The position numbers and the translations under genes are program-made. The notes under the pieces are model-generated. The model saw only the letters and a program-made list of their open reading frames with translations, was not told the origin of the DNA and ran no database searches. A DNA stretch of 64,000 bases from Chinchilla lanigera (taxonomy: Eukaryota; Chordata; Mammalia; Rodentia; Chinchillidae): NCBI RefSeq assembly GCF_000276665.1, contig NW_004955417.1:11372997-11436996 (forward strand), given 5' to 3'. This document shows, one piece after another, positions 20,291 through 32,575 of this stretch. The first letter of the stretch is position 1. Each line of letters starts with the position of its first letter.

Positions 20291-21724
20291 GTGGGTTGCA
20301 CTGGAGACTAGAAAGTCTCTGAAACTCTCCAGTGCTAGGATGGTAAAGAGAGATAATGATACTTGCCTTAAAGAGACATTAGAGGTCATCTCACTGGTGG
20401 TGAGATGGTGCCAGCCTCTTTAATACCCAGCAGCAGTGCTGGAGCAGTTTTTCATTATAATAAGATGTTATAATACATGCATTCCTTAGTCACAAAAATG
20501 TAGGGCTGGTGGACACCTGTTACTCCTCGGGGAGCATTAGCAAGGGAATTTTTGTTTATGGTCTGACAAAGGTGGCTCCCTCACCACTGCCTTTGGTGTA
20601 GACAGCTCCTGACTAGCAGTTGGGAGATTTTGCCAGTGGCCTCTGGAAGGAACGGGGTAAAATCTTTGACTCTTCTCTTCTGAGGGTTAATGTTGTTAGA
20701 CACTGATGTATTGAGGTGGACTCAGCTAGTTTTCTGGAAAGAACACTAAAGGGCCTAGAATGCCTGAGCATGTCTTGTTGGTGACCTGGATGCAGCACTG
20801 GATTCAAGTCTGGATCTCACGGGAAAGGGTTAATTCCTTCCTAGCAAAAGCCTGAACTCTTCCAGAGCAGCTAGCTAGGCACAGTTACATACTCATGAAT
20901 AACAACTGAACAAATGCAGTGACTTAAATGTGTAAGGAGGTACAACTATGTCCTGTGAACAGCAAGTATTTCTCTGTAATGAAGATAGACAGCTGTTGGA
21001 CCAGTGTTTAGTATGTTCATACAATGACAACCAAAGCAATGTTGCTGGTGGGTCAGTTGTCCTTTCTGATTGTTTCTCTTATATGGAATTTGGTAGTACA
21101 ATTAACCTTTTACAACTGAGAAAGTCCTTAGCTATTAGGCTTGGTGAGGGTAGAGTATTGTGAAAGACCTCAAGGAAGAAACACTAGAGTTCTTCCTTGT
21201 AAGGTCTTTGGACCTCAAACAATTCACAAGAAAAATAAAATAAAGGGAACACTATTTGTACTTTGAGCTGGTGAAGCATACTCTTTGATTAAAATTAAGA
21301 ACTATCATTTACTGGGCACATATTATGTGGCTGGCATTGAGACGACCCTGCCTACCCATATTGTTCTGTCCTACTTAGCCATGTGACTAGACTATATTTC
21401 CTGGCCTCCTTTGCTTTAGACATGCCACTGTGACTACATTCAGAGCAGAAACACTGTGTGGCATTTCTGGAATTGGGCCCAGGATGGTAGAGGATTCTCT
21501 TGCATGCTTTCCTCCGCTATTACTGGTTGGAACCCCATAGTCATCCAGCTCTGACCAGGCAGATGCTAGCAATGTCCTGGGGGAGACAGAGTCACACAAA
21601 GGACAGAACCTAGAGATCTGAATTACTGCCTGGAGCAGGGCTTCCCTGTTATCCTAGACTGTTCCTCCTGACACTGTTATGTGGGGAAAAATAAAACTTT
21701 ATCCTTTAAGCTCACATTTTTCCA
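20291..21724. other. Unique sequence, no gene seen
   Basis: No exon, RNA gene or repeat recognised. Confidence 0.5.
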
Positions 21725-22190
21725 ACTTTAAGGGATCTAAGAATCACTGGGAACTCTTGTGAAAGTGCAAATCCTGATGCAGGAGGACTTGAATGGAGGC
21801 TTGGAATTCTACATCTCTTTTTTTTTTTTTTTTGATCTTCTTTGAGACAGGGTCTCGTTATGCAGTTCAGGCCCTGAGCTCACTTTGCAGCCCAGGCTTG
21901 TCTCGAACTTGAAACAATCCTCCTGCCTCAGCCTCCAGAGTGCTGGGATTACAGGTGTGCACCACCACACCCAGCTGGGATTCTGCATCTCTAACAGGTT
22001 CCTCAGTGATGTTAATACTGTCAGTCTAGGATTAATAGAGTAAGTTATTCCTTTAGGAATTCTGACTTAATTGGAGGAGTGGCCTAGGCATTTGATGCTA
22101 AAAAACAAATCAAACAAAACCTCCAAACACCCCAATACCAAACCCTCCTCAGGTAATTCCAATCTAAACCAGGATTGAGACCCAGTGAGG
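21725..22190 (+). mobile_element. MER5-like (hAT-Charlie) fossil split by a B1
   Basis: 'aagaatcactgggaactctt' and the later 'aggtaattccaatctaaacc' with 'aggattgagacccagtg' resemble the two ends of MER5A. The middle is interrupted by the B1 at 21819-21979. Confidence 0.5.
21806..21992 (-). repeat. B1-type SINE with target duplication
   Basis: Antisense, full length with internal duplication; body 21819-21979. Flanks 'attctacatctct' (21806-21818) and 'attctgcatctct' (21980-21992) match at 12 of 13 bases. Confidence 0.92.
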
Positions 22191-22282
22191 ATCAGGACTT
22201 TATTCTGAGGATGCAAGGATGTGGAAAAGGACATTCCTTAGTTCATCTTTCAATGTATTACCTCAGGCCTGACCAAGCCATG

Positions 22283-22700
22283 ATTGTTGGGTTCCAGAGG
22301 AAGTCCAACAAAAGCATTGGTGGAAAGGAAAAGATTGCAGAACCTGTGTCCCCTTGAAAAGCTACGGGACACTAGATGCTTTGCTGAGACATGCCTGAAG
22401 GCATAACATGATGACTAACTAAGTCAAGTCTTATTTCTGTGGTAATTGAGTTGTATTTTCCTTGCTAAACCATTGATATCCTCCTATTTGCACTGTTGCA
22501 TCCTTTGGTCTTTCTCAATAAAAGGTTGCTGAAATTGGTAATTGGAGCTTCAGTCCAAGAGGCTGCTAGCCCCCTGATCCCAGAGTTATGCCTCTCTTGT
22601 TTTTCTTGTTTCTCTTGCTTTTTTATTCATCCACGGGTACCTTATTCTCGGGCCCTGTCGCCCTGGACAGAAATGGATTGTAGACCAACACAAGGATTCG
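22283..22700 (+). mobile_element. Possible ERV class II-like LTR
   Basis: AATAAA at 22517-22522 is followed by a U5-like CT/T-rich stretch and 'ctcgggccctgtcgccctgg', a pattern seen in rodent class II LTRs. A TGTTGGG start (22283) and a GGACA end are possible, but I found no convincing flanking duplication and no internal region. Confidence 0.3.
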
Positions 22701-23804
22701 GTTCCTTTCCTGGTGCCCTTCAGAGGAGTAAAGGGCACTCCTTTTGGCTCTTCTAAACAGCTCTTATCTCCTCATTAACTACTTATGGATAATGCTTTTC
22801 ATTGCTTGTCTACCCAAATTGTACTTGCTGGGAATATTTGTCTTCTTAAACTTCATTTCAGCCAGAATTTCTTTTTTGACATCTTGTTTGACATCTTTTT
22901 TGGATGTTGAGCTTTGCCTTTGAACAAAATTACTCAAGATGATGATGTATAGAGAAGCTGAATGTTGGCCCTTTCCAAAATCTGTCTTTAGGGACCACAT
23001 CTTGAGCATTTAATTTCAGACATTGCAGCAGCAGTCTAACTTGAGGCATCAGCCCTAAGACAGACGCTCACCATTGCTGAGATAGATGATGTAATAATTA
23101 AACTATTACTTGTGCAATCAGTTAACCTGAAGGTTTCAAAGCCTTAAGAACATCTGGTGGTAATTTGTTAGTTAACACAACATTATTTTACATTTATTAA
23201 GTGTTGATAATGTGCGAGGTATTATACAGAATGTAATCCCCTGTTCAGAGGCCAGGAGAGAGGGCAAATGTGTCCCAACAGAGAGGAGAAGAAGCTTACC
23301 ACAGTTAGGGATGATTCCTAAAATTCTCTTCTATCTAGGTTAGTTGGAACTTTATGATTTTTGGAAAAAGGCTCTCATTTATATAAATTGTCTCTAGTTT
23401 ACAAAATGTATTTAGATAATCTAATTTAATCTTCAGCCCTGCTCCACTGTTACTCAGCAGCAAGCAATAGAGAATCTGATCCAAATTGTGTTAAACAATA
23501 CAGAACGGTATAATTGTCTCAATTCTAAGTGTTTCTCCTCTCCTGGTTAGTTTAGGTGATGCAGCCTTCCTGCAGGGATTGACCTACAATGACTTGCTGG
23601 TTCCTGAACCAATTAGCAGCCAGGAAGAGTAGGAGTGCTGTTTTTGGTATAGCTGGTTAGATCCATCTCTGGAGTTGAGAGTGGAGTCAGTTTCTCCTGG
23701 GTTGTATGGAGGCAAGGGAATGAATGAACAAAGTCAGTACTTTGTTAGGAAAGAAGTAAGGGGAAACAGATATTAAGAGTCCTCAACAAGGTCCTCTTCA
23801 AGTA
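22701..23804. other. Unique sequence, no gene seen
   Basis: No exon, RNA gene or confident repeat recognised. Confidence 0.5.
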
Positions 23805-23930
23805 TATGGTACTAATTTACAGAGGAGAAACCCAGGAGTTATGAACACTAAAGAACTATCCAAGGTCTCACTGTTAAATGGTGATAGAATGGAGAATTCT
23901 ACCCACTTTAGAGATAATTCCAACCCAAAC
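23805..23930 (-). repeat. MIR SINE fragment
   Basis: 'aatttacagaggagaaaccc' and 'ccaaggtctcactgttaaat' fit the antisense MIR core. Confidence 0.55.
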
Positions 23931-24334
23931 AAGAAGTGAAACAGATTTGTCTGCAGAAATTTATTCTTCTATGCCTTTTCTCTCATCTACTTTACCTTAT
24001 AATATAGGAAGAAAGACCTTTCAATGGTGTGAAAATACATTTCTGTACTGTCATGAACTCTAGAACATTAAGAATATTATTTCATTTCTTTAGGCTTCTA
24101 TTCTTCAACAAAGGTGTATAACTATTGTTTGCTAAACAACTCTAATTTCTGTTAGTTTCATAACCCCTTCCTTCTCCTTCCCATTTCCTATGCAACCTTA
24201 CTTATTAGTGGTTTCAAAAATTTCTGAGTCATGGTTAAGGTGTGTATTTTATTAATGATTTGGGATGAGTATATGTACCCTCCATTAAATTTCATTCACC
24301 CTTCTAGTATAATCTAGTATAGTCTATTTTATAT

Positions 24335-26557
24335 TGTTATAGTTTAGATCTGAAATGAAACACAAAACCTCATGTATTTGAATTATAGCGTAGTATAAGT
24401 GACTTACTACTAGGAGGTAGAGTTTGGTCAGAAGAGACAGTTCACGGTGTGGGTGGGTGTGTCATCTGGAAGGGTGTATCTCCTACCCTGTGTCCTTCTC
24501 TCTCTCTCTGCTTTTTTGGCTGCCTTAAAGTAAGCAATTTTCTTCTGCCCATGCCTCTCCACCATGCTGCTTTTTCATTGAGACCAGCATACCATGCAAG
24601 GACTAAAACTTCTAAAATGTGAGTCAGAATAAACCTCTCCTCTTGTAAGTTGCAAATGTTGAGAATTCTGTCCCACATACAAAGAAAGTAACTAAAACAG
24701 ATTTTAGTACCAGAAAAGTAGAGTTGTTGATTGGAATACACCTGACCATGTAGTTCAGAAGCCTTTGGAACTGGTTTGCAGGAGGGTTTGGAAAGGTTTG
24801 GCGATCCCAGCTAGAGAAGTCCTAGAATATTGTACACTGAGCTTGATGAGAGATGCTTGTTAGATCTCAGAAGACCAGAATGTTGATAGAAATGCAGTCA
24901 GTAAAGGTCAGGCTTACAAAGTTTCAGTTGAGAGCAAGGACCTTATTGGTGTTTAGATTCTAGGCCATGTGTGTTATTCTATGGCAAAAAACTTGTCTAT
25001 ATATTGGTTAAATATTAGTCATGAGATTTAGCATAAGACTGAGATTAAGGGCAGGCAACAGACTAGTTAATCAGGATAAGGAAATTTCATGGCATGGGCT
25101 ATGGCATGAGTACTGTTAGGGGCTTTTATCCTGCCCTACACTGGCAATCAAGAACAAAAGGTGCAGCTGATTGGCTTTAAAAGTGTTCAGTTTCCCCAGA
25201 AAGGAAGATCTTGTAAAGTTTTGGTGAAGGAGACCTTGGTTGCTGAAAAGGTTAGCATTAAAGACAAGCCAAGTACTTTACATCAGGACAATAGGAAAGA
25301 TGCCTTGAGGGTATATTGAGGAATCAGCAAGACCCCACCTTCACAGACTCAAGGGTGCCAAAGTGAAAGACTTTACTTTGACAAGAGAGCCCCAGGCCAT
25401 TCTGCTCCAGAAAGACCACTTAGACAATTGGTTTCTTGGGATTTATGTCACTATGTTCAGCCATCCAGGCACTTGGATGGGCACTTGGGCCTGCCCCAAG
25501 AGGACCTGGCTATTGCTAGACATGGTAAAGACATTGACCTCATCCATGTGGTGCTGGTTTTATGGCATGCAGAATGCAGGAGTTGTGGGGTCAGGTAGAT
25601 TTTAATCCAGATTTCAGAAGAAGCCCTCCGAGGCCAGTCCAAGTGTCCCTGACAAAGCAGAATGTGAAGATGTGAGAGTGAAGCCTGAAGTGTAGTAGAG
25701 ACCCTAGAAGTTGGAGAAGCCCAAAACATAGAACATCTAAGGAAACTTGCAAGAAGTGAGCAAAGCCAACTCAAGAGAAAAGCCATGGGAGCTGCAACTA
25801 TTGGTAGTGCTGTAAGAGCAGGGCTGCTCAAGTTGTTTGGTGATCAAATCTGGCCATAACTTTCATGGTATGCTGGACATGGAGCTATAGGATTTAATAT
25901 TTGTCCTACTGGGTTTCATTCTTGCTTTGGTCCAATTACTTTCCATCCCTCTATTCCTCCCTTTTGGAATGAAAATATCTACCCTCTGCCATTGTATATT
26001 GGAAGTGTTTTAACTCCCCTTTGATATTTACAGGGGCTCATAGATAAGAATTTGCCTTATGTCTCAGAGGAGACTTTGGACTTGGACTTTTCAGCAATGC
26101 CGGAAGTGTTAGGGCATTGGTGACTCTTAGAGATGGATCAGATGCATTTTGCATAAAGAGATTCACGTGAGGCTTTTAGGGGTCCGGGATGAAAGTTGTG
26201 GTTTAGATCTAAAATGCCCTTCAAAACCTCATCTGTTTGGAAGGTGATTGGATTATGGGGGTGGTTTGGCTGACACGCTGTTGGGGTGAGTCTGTTCGAA
26301 AGAGGCAAGTCATTGGGGTGTGGCTTAGGAAGGTGTATCTTCCTCCTTGTATCCTTCTTTCTTTCTCCGCTTCTTGGCTGCCATGAGGTGAGCAGCCTTC
26401 TTCTGCTCAGGCCCTTCCACTATGCCACTTCTGCCTGGAGCCAGCTGACCATGCAAGGACCAAAACTTCTAAAATGGAAGGCAAAATAAACCCTCTCCTG
26501 CTTTAAATTGAGGATGTCGGGTATTTTGTCCCAATAACAAGGAAAGTGAGTAAGTCA
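24335..26557 (+). mobile_element. Complete ERVL-MaLR element (LTR-internal-LTR)
   Basis: Two related LTRs in the same direction, 24335-24699 and 26197-26557 (365 and 361 bp), enclose 1.5 kb. Both share 'gtttagatct', 'caaaacctcat', 'catgcaaggac', 'aaaacttctaaaatg' and an AATAAA block. The element is flanked by TATAT at 24330-24334 and 26558-26562, a 5-bp duplication as expected. Just after the 5' LTR, 'ttttagtaccagaaaag' resembles the tRNA-Leu primer site of ERVL/MaLR elements. The interior is non-coding by eye, which suits this non-autonomous group; LTRs have diverged a good deal, so the insertion is old. Confidence 0.8.
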
Positions 26558-28598
26558 TATATCTTATCCTAACATATTGTATTCTATCTCATCCTTTTTA
26601 TTTTATTTTTAAACGTTCTGGAGAAAAACTACTTTGATTTAATGACCTTTCCTTGGATTCCTCACTCTTAGTGAAGCTTTCATGGTCAAACTTCAGCTGG
26701 CTCTTTGGAACTTAGACTTGGCAAATCTATTTTCCTCCAATCTCTTCAGACACTACCTACAACCCGGGAAAGTTTTCCAGCCGTATATCTCATTTCCGGG
26801 AAACCCTAGCACCTGCTTCGCTTGTGACAGGTACACTGACATTTAGCTCTCCAGTGCGCTAACAGTCTTTGTGCTGCCTGGATCTCTGTAGCCTAAGCCA
26901 TTATGAAATCCACGCAGTGGACTTGGTTGGATTCTCATAGGGCCTTCAGTCACAGTTGAGTCTTTTGACTTTTGACACTAACATGTCATAAATAAACCAG
27001 AGAGAAACTATTTTTTTCTAGAACATAAACAACAGACTAGAGTATCACAAAAAGTGAGCCACTTCCTTCTTTAGATTTCTCTCTTTCTCTTCCTTGTCTT
27101 CCTTCTTCTTCTTTGTCCCCTTGCCCCCCTCCTCTCTTTTCACTCAGAATGAGGTGCTCAAGCCCAGGCCATAGCAGTGATTTGTCCCACTTAGATATTA
27201 AACACCATAACCATGAAAGTCAACATTGACTCTACCTGCCAACGTGTAGCTTTGCCCAGAATTGAAGAAATGATGGATTCATGCAAGTTCAACAGCAAAC
27301 TTCATCTGCAGAAATCAAGTCCAGTCTAGCTCTTCATAAGGACATAAATCATTTTAAGGAAGGTGAAAGTTCATTTGGCCCACTTTTTCTCCTCTGTTTT
27401 GGTTTATCTTAATCCAGTTTTGCTAGTTTTTCACCACACCCTCAATCTTCTCTGTCTCTGAAGAAGTATAATGCCCCTCCTCAACTTTTACAAACTCTGT
27501 TAGAACCACTTTCTTCAATAACTTGTTCCATATGTTGCATACATGAGTTCCATCAGGACTCCCTGCCCCCCTCTGCTTCCTCATTTTTGTATGGCATCCA
27601 TCAGTGTTGGAATCACTGTAAGGAAAAATGGAAAATACCCTCCAATTCCACCCCAATGGGACACTTTTCTTTGGCGTGTTCAGAACTCTCCATCACTTAA
27701 AAAGTTCTGTAGGGTCTGTGGAAGTTTTTCCGAACAGTGAGAAACAGCTGGTCTGCCCTGATGATACTCAGCTTCTCTTTGAAAACCCCATATGGCTTGG
27801 ATGATGCTGCCCTTTCCTGCTCAGAACACTGCTTCCTGGGATAAGGGACAAAAATACCACTCTCTTCCTTAGCTCCAAGGAAAACTCAGGTAGGCAGAGG
27901 ATACATCTCTGGTTTTCCAGTCAATTTCCTCTGCAAACACACTCTTAGATTCCAGCTGTTTTCAACTGCAGCTGATGATTTTTAAAGATACATTTGTTCT
28001 TTTTTTGAAATAACTCCACTTATTTCCTCTGATTCTTTTTCTGATTTTTGCCCAGTTTTGATGATTCCCTGAAATACACACTCTATCACTGGATCTCTGC
28101 AGCCGGACTATTTCATTTCTAACTAATTATAATTACTTCTCCTTTTCAGGTGGCTATACCTTTCCATTATGATGAAATGTTTCCTGTGAAATGTTTTCTT
28201 TCTGGAGGGTTTGTCGTCCTTCACCTTCCACATCTCTCAGAAGGAGCAGAGGTGGCTGCCTCCCTTGCCCCATTTGCTCTGGGGCTGGGATGCTCGGGTG
28301 CTAGAAGTTCTCACAGTTTGCAGGATTTGGCAGGGCTGCAGTAACAGGAGTTGCACTTCATTATTGTTGATGTCTAAGCCTGATCTTTCTTATAACACTG
28401 CCAGCTTTAGTGTCTGCTGCGCCTTGTAGGCATGGAACCCCCTGGATGCGGTCAGCCTCAAAAGGCTGTGCCAAAGCTCACGAAAAGGAGAATGACACAT
28501 GGCGAGTGTGTGTTCACAGCATTAGTTTTCCCTCCTCCCAGTCTTATAAAGATGGCATTGGAGAAATGTCTATTTAAGTCCTTAGATAACTTTTGTCT
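26558..28598. other. Unique sequence, no gene seen
   Basis: CT-rich patch at 27060-27140; otherwise no exon, RNA gene or repeat recognised. Confidence 0.5.
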
Positions 28599-28684
28599 TT
28601 TTTTCCTCTTTAGTGCTGGGGGTCAAACCGAGACCCTTGTGCATGCCAGGCAAGTGCTGTACCACTGAGCTACAACCCAGTCCA
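28599..28684 (-). repeat. ID-type SINE
   Basis: 'ggggtcaaaccgagaccctt' to 'tgtaccactgagctacaacc', antisense; older subfamily. Confidence 0.85.
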
Positions 28685-28689
28685 TCAGC

Positions 28690-29660
28690 CCCTATCACAC
28701 AGGTTTTTATTTGACTTTTCCCCTATCAAATTGTAGATTTTGGAGATTAACCTCATATTAGATATATTGCCTATGAATATTTTCTTTCATTCCTTAGGCT
28801 GCTTTTTTACTCTGTTGATTGTATTCTTTCCTGTTCAGAAGATTTTTAGTCTGATGTAATTTCATTTGTTTTTGTAGCCTTGCTTTTGGTATCAAATCTA
28901 TGAAATCATTTAAAGATCAATATTATGAAGCTTTTTTCCCCATGTTTTCATCTAGGAGTTTTATAACTTCAGGCTATAGATTTAAACTTTTAATTCATTT
29001 AGAGTCAATTGCTTATATATGGTATAAGTATTCAAACAAGACATACAGATTAACAAATTTTATAAAACAGTGCTGTCACTAATCACCAGGACATGCAGAT
29101 TAAAACCACAATAAGATATTACCTCATAACATACTCAGGATGTTAACAAAACAAAACAAAACAAAACAAAACAAAAAAACCAAAAGGAAATAAACAATCA
29201 AAAACAGAAGTCTCATACTTGTCAAAGTGGGATTCATGGACAAAGAAAATGTAGTGTTTACATGCAGTGTTTGCACGCTTGCATGTAAACTACTGCTCAC
29301 CCTAAATCAAGAAGGAAATTGTGCAATGTGCAGCAACATGGATAAACCTTGGGGACATTGTACTGAGTGAAATAAGCAAAACACAGAAAAATAAATAAAT
29401 ACTATGGATTTCCACCGATGTGAGACATCTAAAATAGTCAAATTCCAATAGTTACAGAATAGAATGGTAGTATTCAGGGGCTGGAGAGAAAGGGAAATGG
29501 GGAGTTACTAATCAATGGGCATAGAAGTTTAGTTAAGCAAGATGCATAAACTAAGATTTGTGGCATGACACTGAACCTAGGGTCAACAGTAACGTATGGT
29601 GCACTTAAAGGTTGTTGAAAGGGTAGAACATAGTAAGTGTTCTTATCACAATAGAACAAA
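28690..29660 (+). mobile_element. L1 3' end with inverted 5' part
   Basis: 28690-29065 reads antisense to late L1 ORF2 ('ttttggtatcaaatctatga'), then from about 29066 the sense L1 continues ('aaaccacaataagatattac', 'gagtgaaataagcaaaacac', 'gtaagtgttcttatcacaat'). The inverted block is the part that precedes the sense block in an intact L1, as expected of twin priming. A run of AAAAC (29149-29180) interrupts it. Frames are broken. Confidence 0.65.
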
Positions 29661-29884
29661 TGAAAACAAAACAGATGTCGGTGGGTCTGTAGCACAGGTC
29701 TAAATGTCCTTCTATCTGCAAACGCCAGCCTATTCTCTGCTACTGTTGTTGGCGGCACTTCTGTGCTGAAGGGGACCCCATGGGTTTCTTTACTTACCAT
29801 TTGGCCCCACATCACCTTGTTTAAGGGAAGCTCTTTTGTTTGATCTATTAATGAATATTTAAGTATATTCTAATGATATACTGT

Positions 29885-30066
29885 CTGGGAGAGATATCCC
29901 AGCTCTACCACTTAATCACTTGGAGTTTGGGTAAGTTACCTAATGTCTTTGCATCTCAGTTTCCTCATCTGTACAATGGAGCTGATAATACCAGTCTGCT
30001 GAGAGGTAAGTGACCTAAGGCACAGGGGGGCTTAGGAGAGTGCATAGGAAGCTCCCAACAAATAGT
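29885..30066 (+). repeat. MIR SINE
   Basis: 'tctcagtttcctcatctgta' preceded by 'ggtaagttacctaatg': a clear sense MIR. Confidence 0.85.
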
Positions 30067-30289
30067 GATTATTTTTATTTGGCACTTCTGTGTTCTAGCT
30101 CAATTCTCCAAACTCCCAAGCTAAGATCACGTCCATAACTTGGAGCTGGTAGAGCTCTGCTAGGCTGCATTTGTCCTTCTATATCTCTTACTTTATCATG
30201 CCAGCTTCTGACATCGATACATCAAATGAATGTAGGATTTTGCATTTGGAATTCCCCTCTGGACAAGGAGAACAGAAGGGATGTTTAGC

Positions 30290-30520
30290 AAAATTTGTGT
30301 CACTCCGGAGAAACAACTGCAATCACTTTGCAAGCTGATTTAAACCAATCAGTAGACATCAGCCCCCTCCAGGTGTCCCTGCCTTAATTACCTCCATTAC
30401 TTGCTTTGATTTAGCTGCACTTTGGTACTTGTTAATTGTGCTGTGATTGGCCTGCAGGGTGCCTTTTGTTCATGCAATTTAGGCAGAATTACATTTTGAG
30501 GAGATCATAGTTATAATGAT
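30290..30520. other. Unique block rich in homeodomain-type motifs
   Basis: Contains TTAATTA, CCATTACTTG, TGATTTA, TTAATTGT and TGATTGG within 230 bp, and no repeat. It has the look of a conserved non-coding element, but conservation cannot be seen from one genome. Confidence 0.3.
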
Positions 30521-30685
30521 TTGGCAGGTGCTACAGCTCGGTATTCTTACCTCTTTCCTAAACTGTGGTTTGTATTGGTGATTTATGAATGGGGTACCCA
30601 GTCTCTAACTCTTGCTTCTTTCACTGGATAAAATGCCATTTTTAGTGGGGGGGTGGCGGCAAGTGAGCAGTACATAAAGGCTGTA

Positions 30686-30797
30686 TCACTATGCGGTTTA
30701 GGCTGGCCTGGAACTCACTCTGTGGCCCAGCCTGGCCTCGAATTCCCAGTGATTCTCCTGCCTCAGCATGTGCCACTGTGCCTGGCTTTTTTTCTTT
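30686..30797 (-). repeat. B1-type SINE
   Basis: Antisense: 'ggctggcctggaactcactc' and 'agtgattctcctgcctcagc'. Confidence 0.82.
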
Positions 30798-31586
30798 AAA
30801 AATTCTAATAGTTTATGTCCTATTTCTTAATAGTTCAGCAGATTTTAAGCATTAAACAGTGACAATGCAGTGTTTCAGAGGTTTATTAATCAGTGTAATA
30901 ATCTCCACCAAATCAATATAATGTGTGCATTTAGAGGAGAAATATTTTCCAGTGAAGTGGAACATTGGACTGATACCTTCTAAAAGCCCTTCGTTCCAAC
31001 CAGTTTTGTAGTAGATTATTTCATGTAGAATACTGAAAGTCTTTTTTTCAGTTTGCTGTAATCTACATTCACTGAGCAGAATTTATGTAGATTGTTGGAA
31101 CCCAGTCTGTTCCAGGGATGTGAGTTTTTCTTCCTGTCCCAGTTGAGAGCCCTCAAAGACAGAAGGACAAACATCCCAGGGCCAAGACTAAGCAGCCTCT
31201 GCACCCAGGCTGTGCAGAGGTCTGAAGTCACCCAGGCATGGATTGTGTTTGCAAATCTTATTCCGTGTGTTATCAGGGCAGCTGAACAAGTTTGAACTAC
31301 CAGGTTATCTCTGTGTCCTGAATCGCTTTCCAGATGGTTTTGAACTTGAAGGGGAAAACAGCCTTGTCCTTTACTTATAACCATGGAGACCACCTACTGC
31401 TCTGAAGATACTTATTTGTCAGTTTGGGTTGGCTAGTGAGGCAGTGCTTACGGTTGACTCAGTTCTTGTTCAGTACAGGGTCTGCCTCTTAGCTTTACTG
31501 ACTTCAAATTTATAACTTCCACGCAGTGATAACACAGAACGCTTATGACATTCAGACACTTCTCTATGTGTTTTAGATATATTAGT

Positions 31587-31946
31587 TCATTTAATGCTCT
31601 TTTTTATTTTTGTTTTTGTTGTCTTTTCGGTACCGGGAATAGAACTTATGACCTCACACTTGCCAGGCAGGTGCTGTGCCGCTGAGCTATATCCCTGGCC
31701 ATTTAATGCTCTTTTTTTTTTTTCATTTAATGCCCTTTTTTTTTTTTTTTTTNNNNNNNNNNNNNNNNNNNNNNNNNNNNNNNNNNNNNNNNNNNNNNNN
31801 NNNNNNNNNNNNNNNNNNNNNNNNNNNNNNNNNNNNNNNNNNNNNNNNNNNNCTCTGGTACCAGGAACCAAACTCACGACCTTGCGCTTGCCAGGCAGGT
31901 GCTTTTGCCGCTGAGCTAAATCCCCAGCCCCTCATTTAATGCTCTT
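31587..31946 (-). repeat. Two ID SINEs stacked at one target site
   Basis: First antisense ID at about 31601-31699, second from the gap to 31931. Copies of the target 'tcatttaatgctct' occur at 31587-31600, 31700-31712 (lacks the first T), 31723-31735 (one mismatch) and 31932-31945. Between copies 2 and 3 there is only a T-run, and copy 3 is followed by another T-run that enters the 100-N gap. Confidence 0.88.
31753..31852. other. Assembly gap (100 N)
   Basis: Exactly 100 N between a poly-T run and an ID body; the homopolymer tail is the likely cause. Confidence 0.95.
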
Positions 31947-32274
31947 AACATTGAGTTTGTTATTGTACCCACTTTACAGATGGGGAAATAGAAAAGGCCT
32001 TAGAGATGGGTTTTTGCTCAAGGTCCATACTAGGTAAATGGCAGCATCCAATGTCTTGGGTTTAAGAACAGTAGAGCCAGGATCTAAACCAGGCAGCCTG
32101 GCTGTGGAGTTGTAACTCCTATATTCTATGGACAGACTGACTTGACCTATCCCTAAACCAGAGTGGAAATCAATTCATTCACCACGAGATATGGAATAAC
32201 TCTGAGAATAATCATTGGTCTATTTTCTCTGGTCACTTTGTTTCCATGAGCAAACCCACTTGAAAGAGGTTGAG

Positions 32275-32575
32275 CTAGTTTGACTGGCTTGAGACCCACC
32301 TAAGGAATTGGTAAAGCACATTTCGGGGAGTATCTGGGTGGATAATGGGAGCGTGACCTTCAGCACTGTATGTGGTCCCTGGTCCCTTGCTCTCTTGCGC
32401 TATCCCCTTGATCTGCTTTCAGCCACCACGAGGTGAGCAGCATTCCCCTGCCAAGGCCCTCCTTCATGATGTTTCCGTGTTGGAGCCAGCTTACTGTGGG
32501 CTGAAACTTCTGAAACTGTGAGCTAAGTAAATCTATCCCCTTTCATCGGCAGTGGGAAAGCTGACCAGCACATCT
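32275..32575 (+). mobile_element. Diverged LTR, MaLR type
   Basis: 'ccaccacgaggtgagcagca', 'gttggagccagcttactgtg' and 'aaactgtgagctaagtaaat' match the 3' half of the other MaLR-like LTRs here. Confidence 0.6.

Larger units (their letters stand above)
31560..32125 (-). repeat. MIR SINE split by ID insertions
   Basis: Antisense MIR: 'actttacagatggggaaata', 'gctcaaggtccatactagg' after 31946; its left end (to 31600) is separated by the stacked ID elements. Confidence 0.7.

Noticed and set aside
25457..25831. 124-codon minus-strand frame
   Set aside because: Inside the non-coding interior of the MaLR element and antisense to it.
31016..31393. 125-codon minus-strand frame
   Set aside because: No recognisable motif and ordinary composition; consistent with chance.
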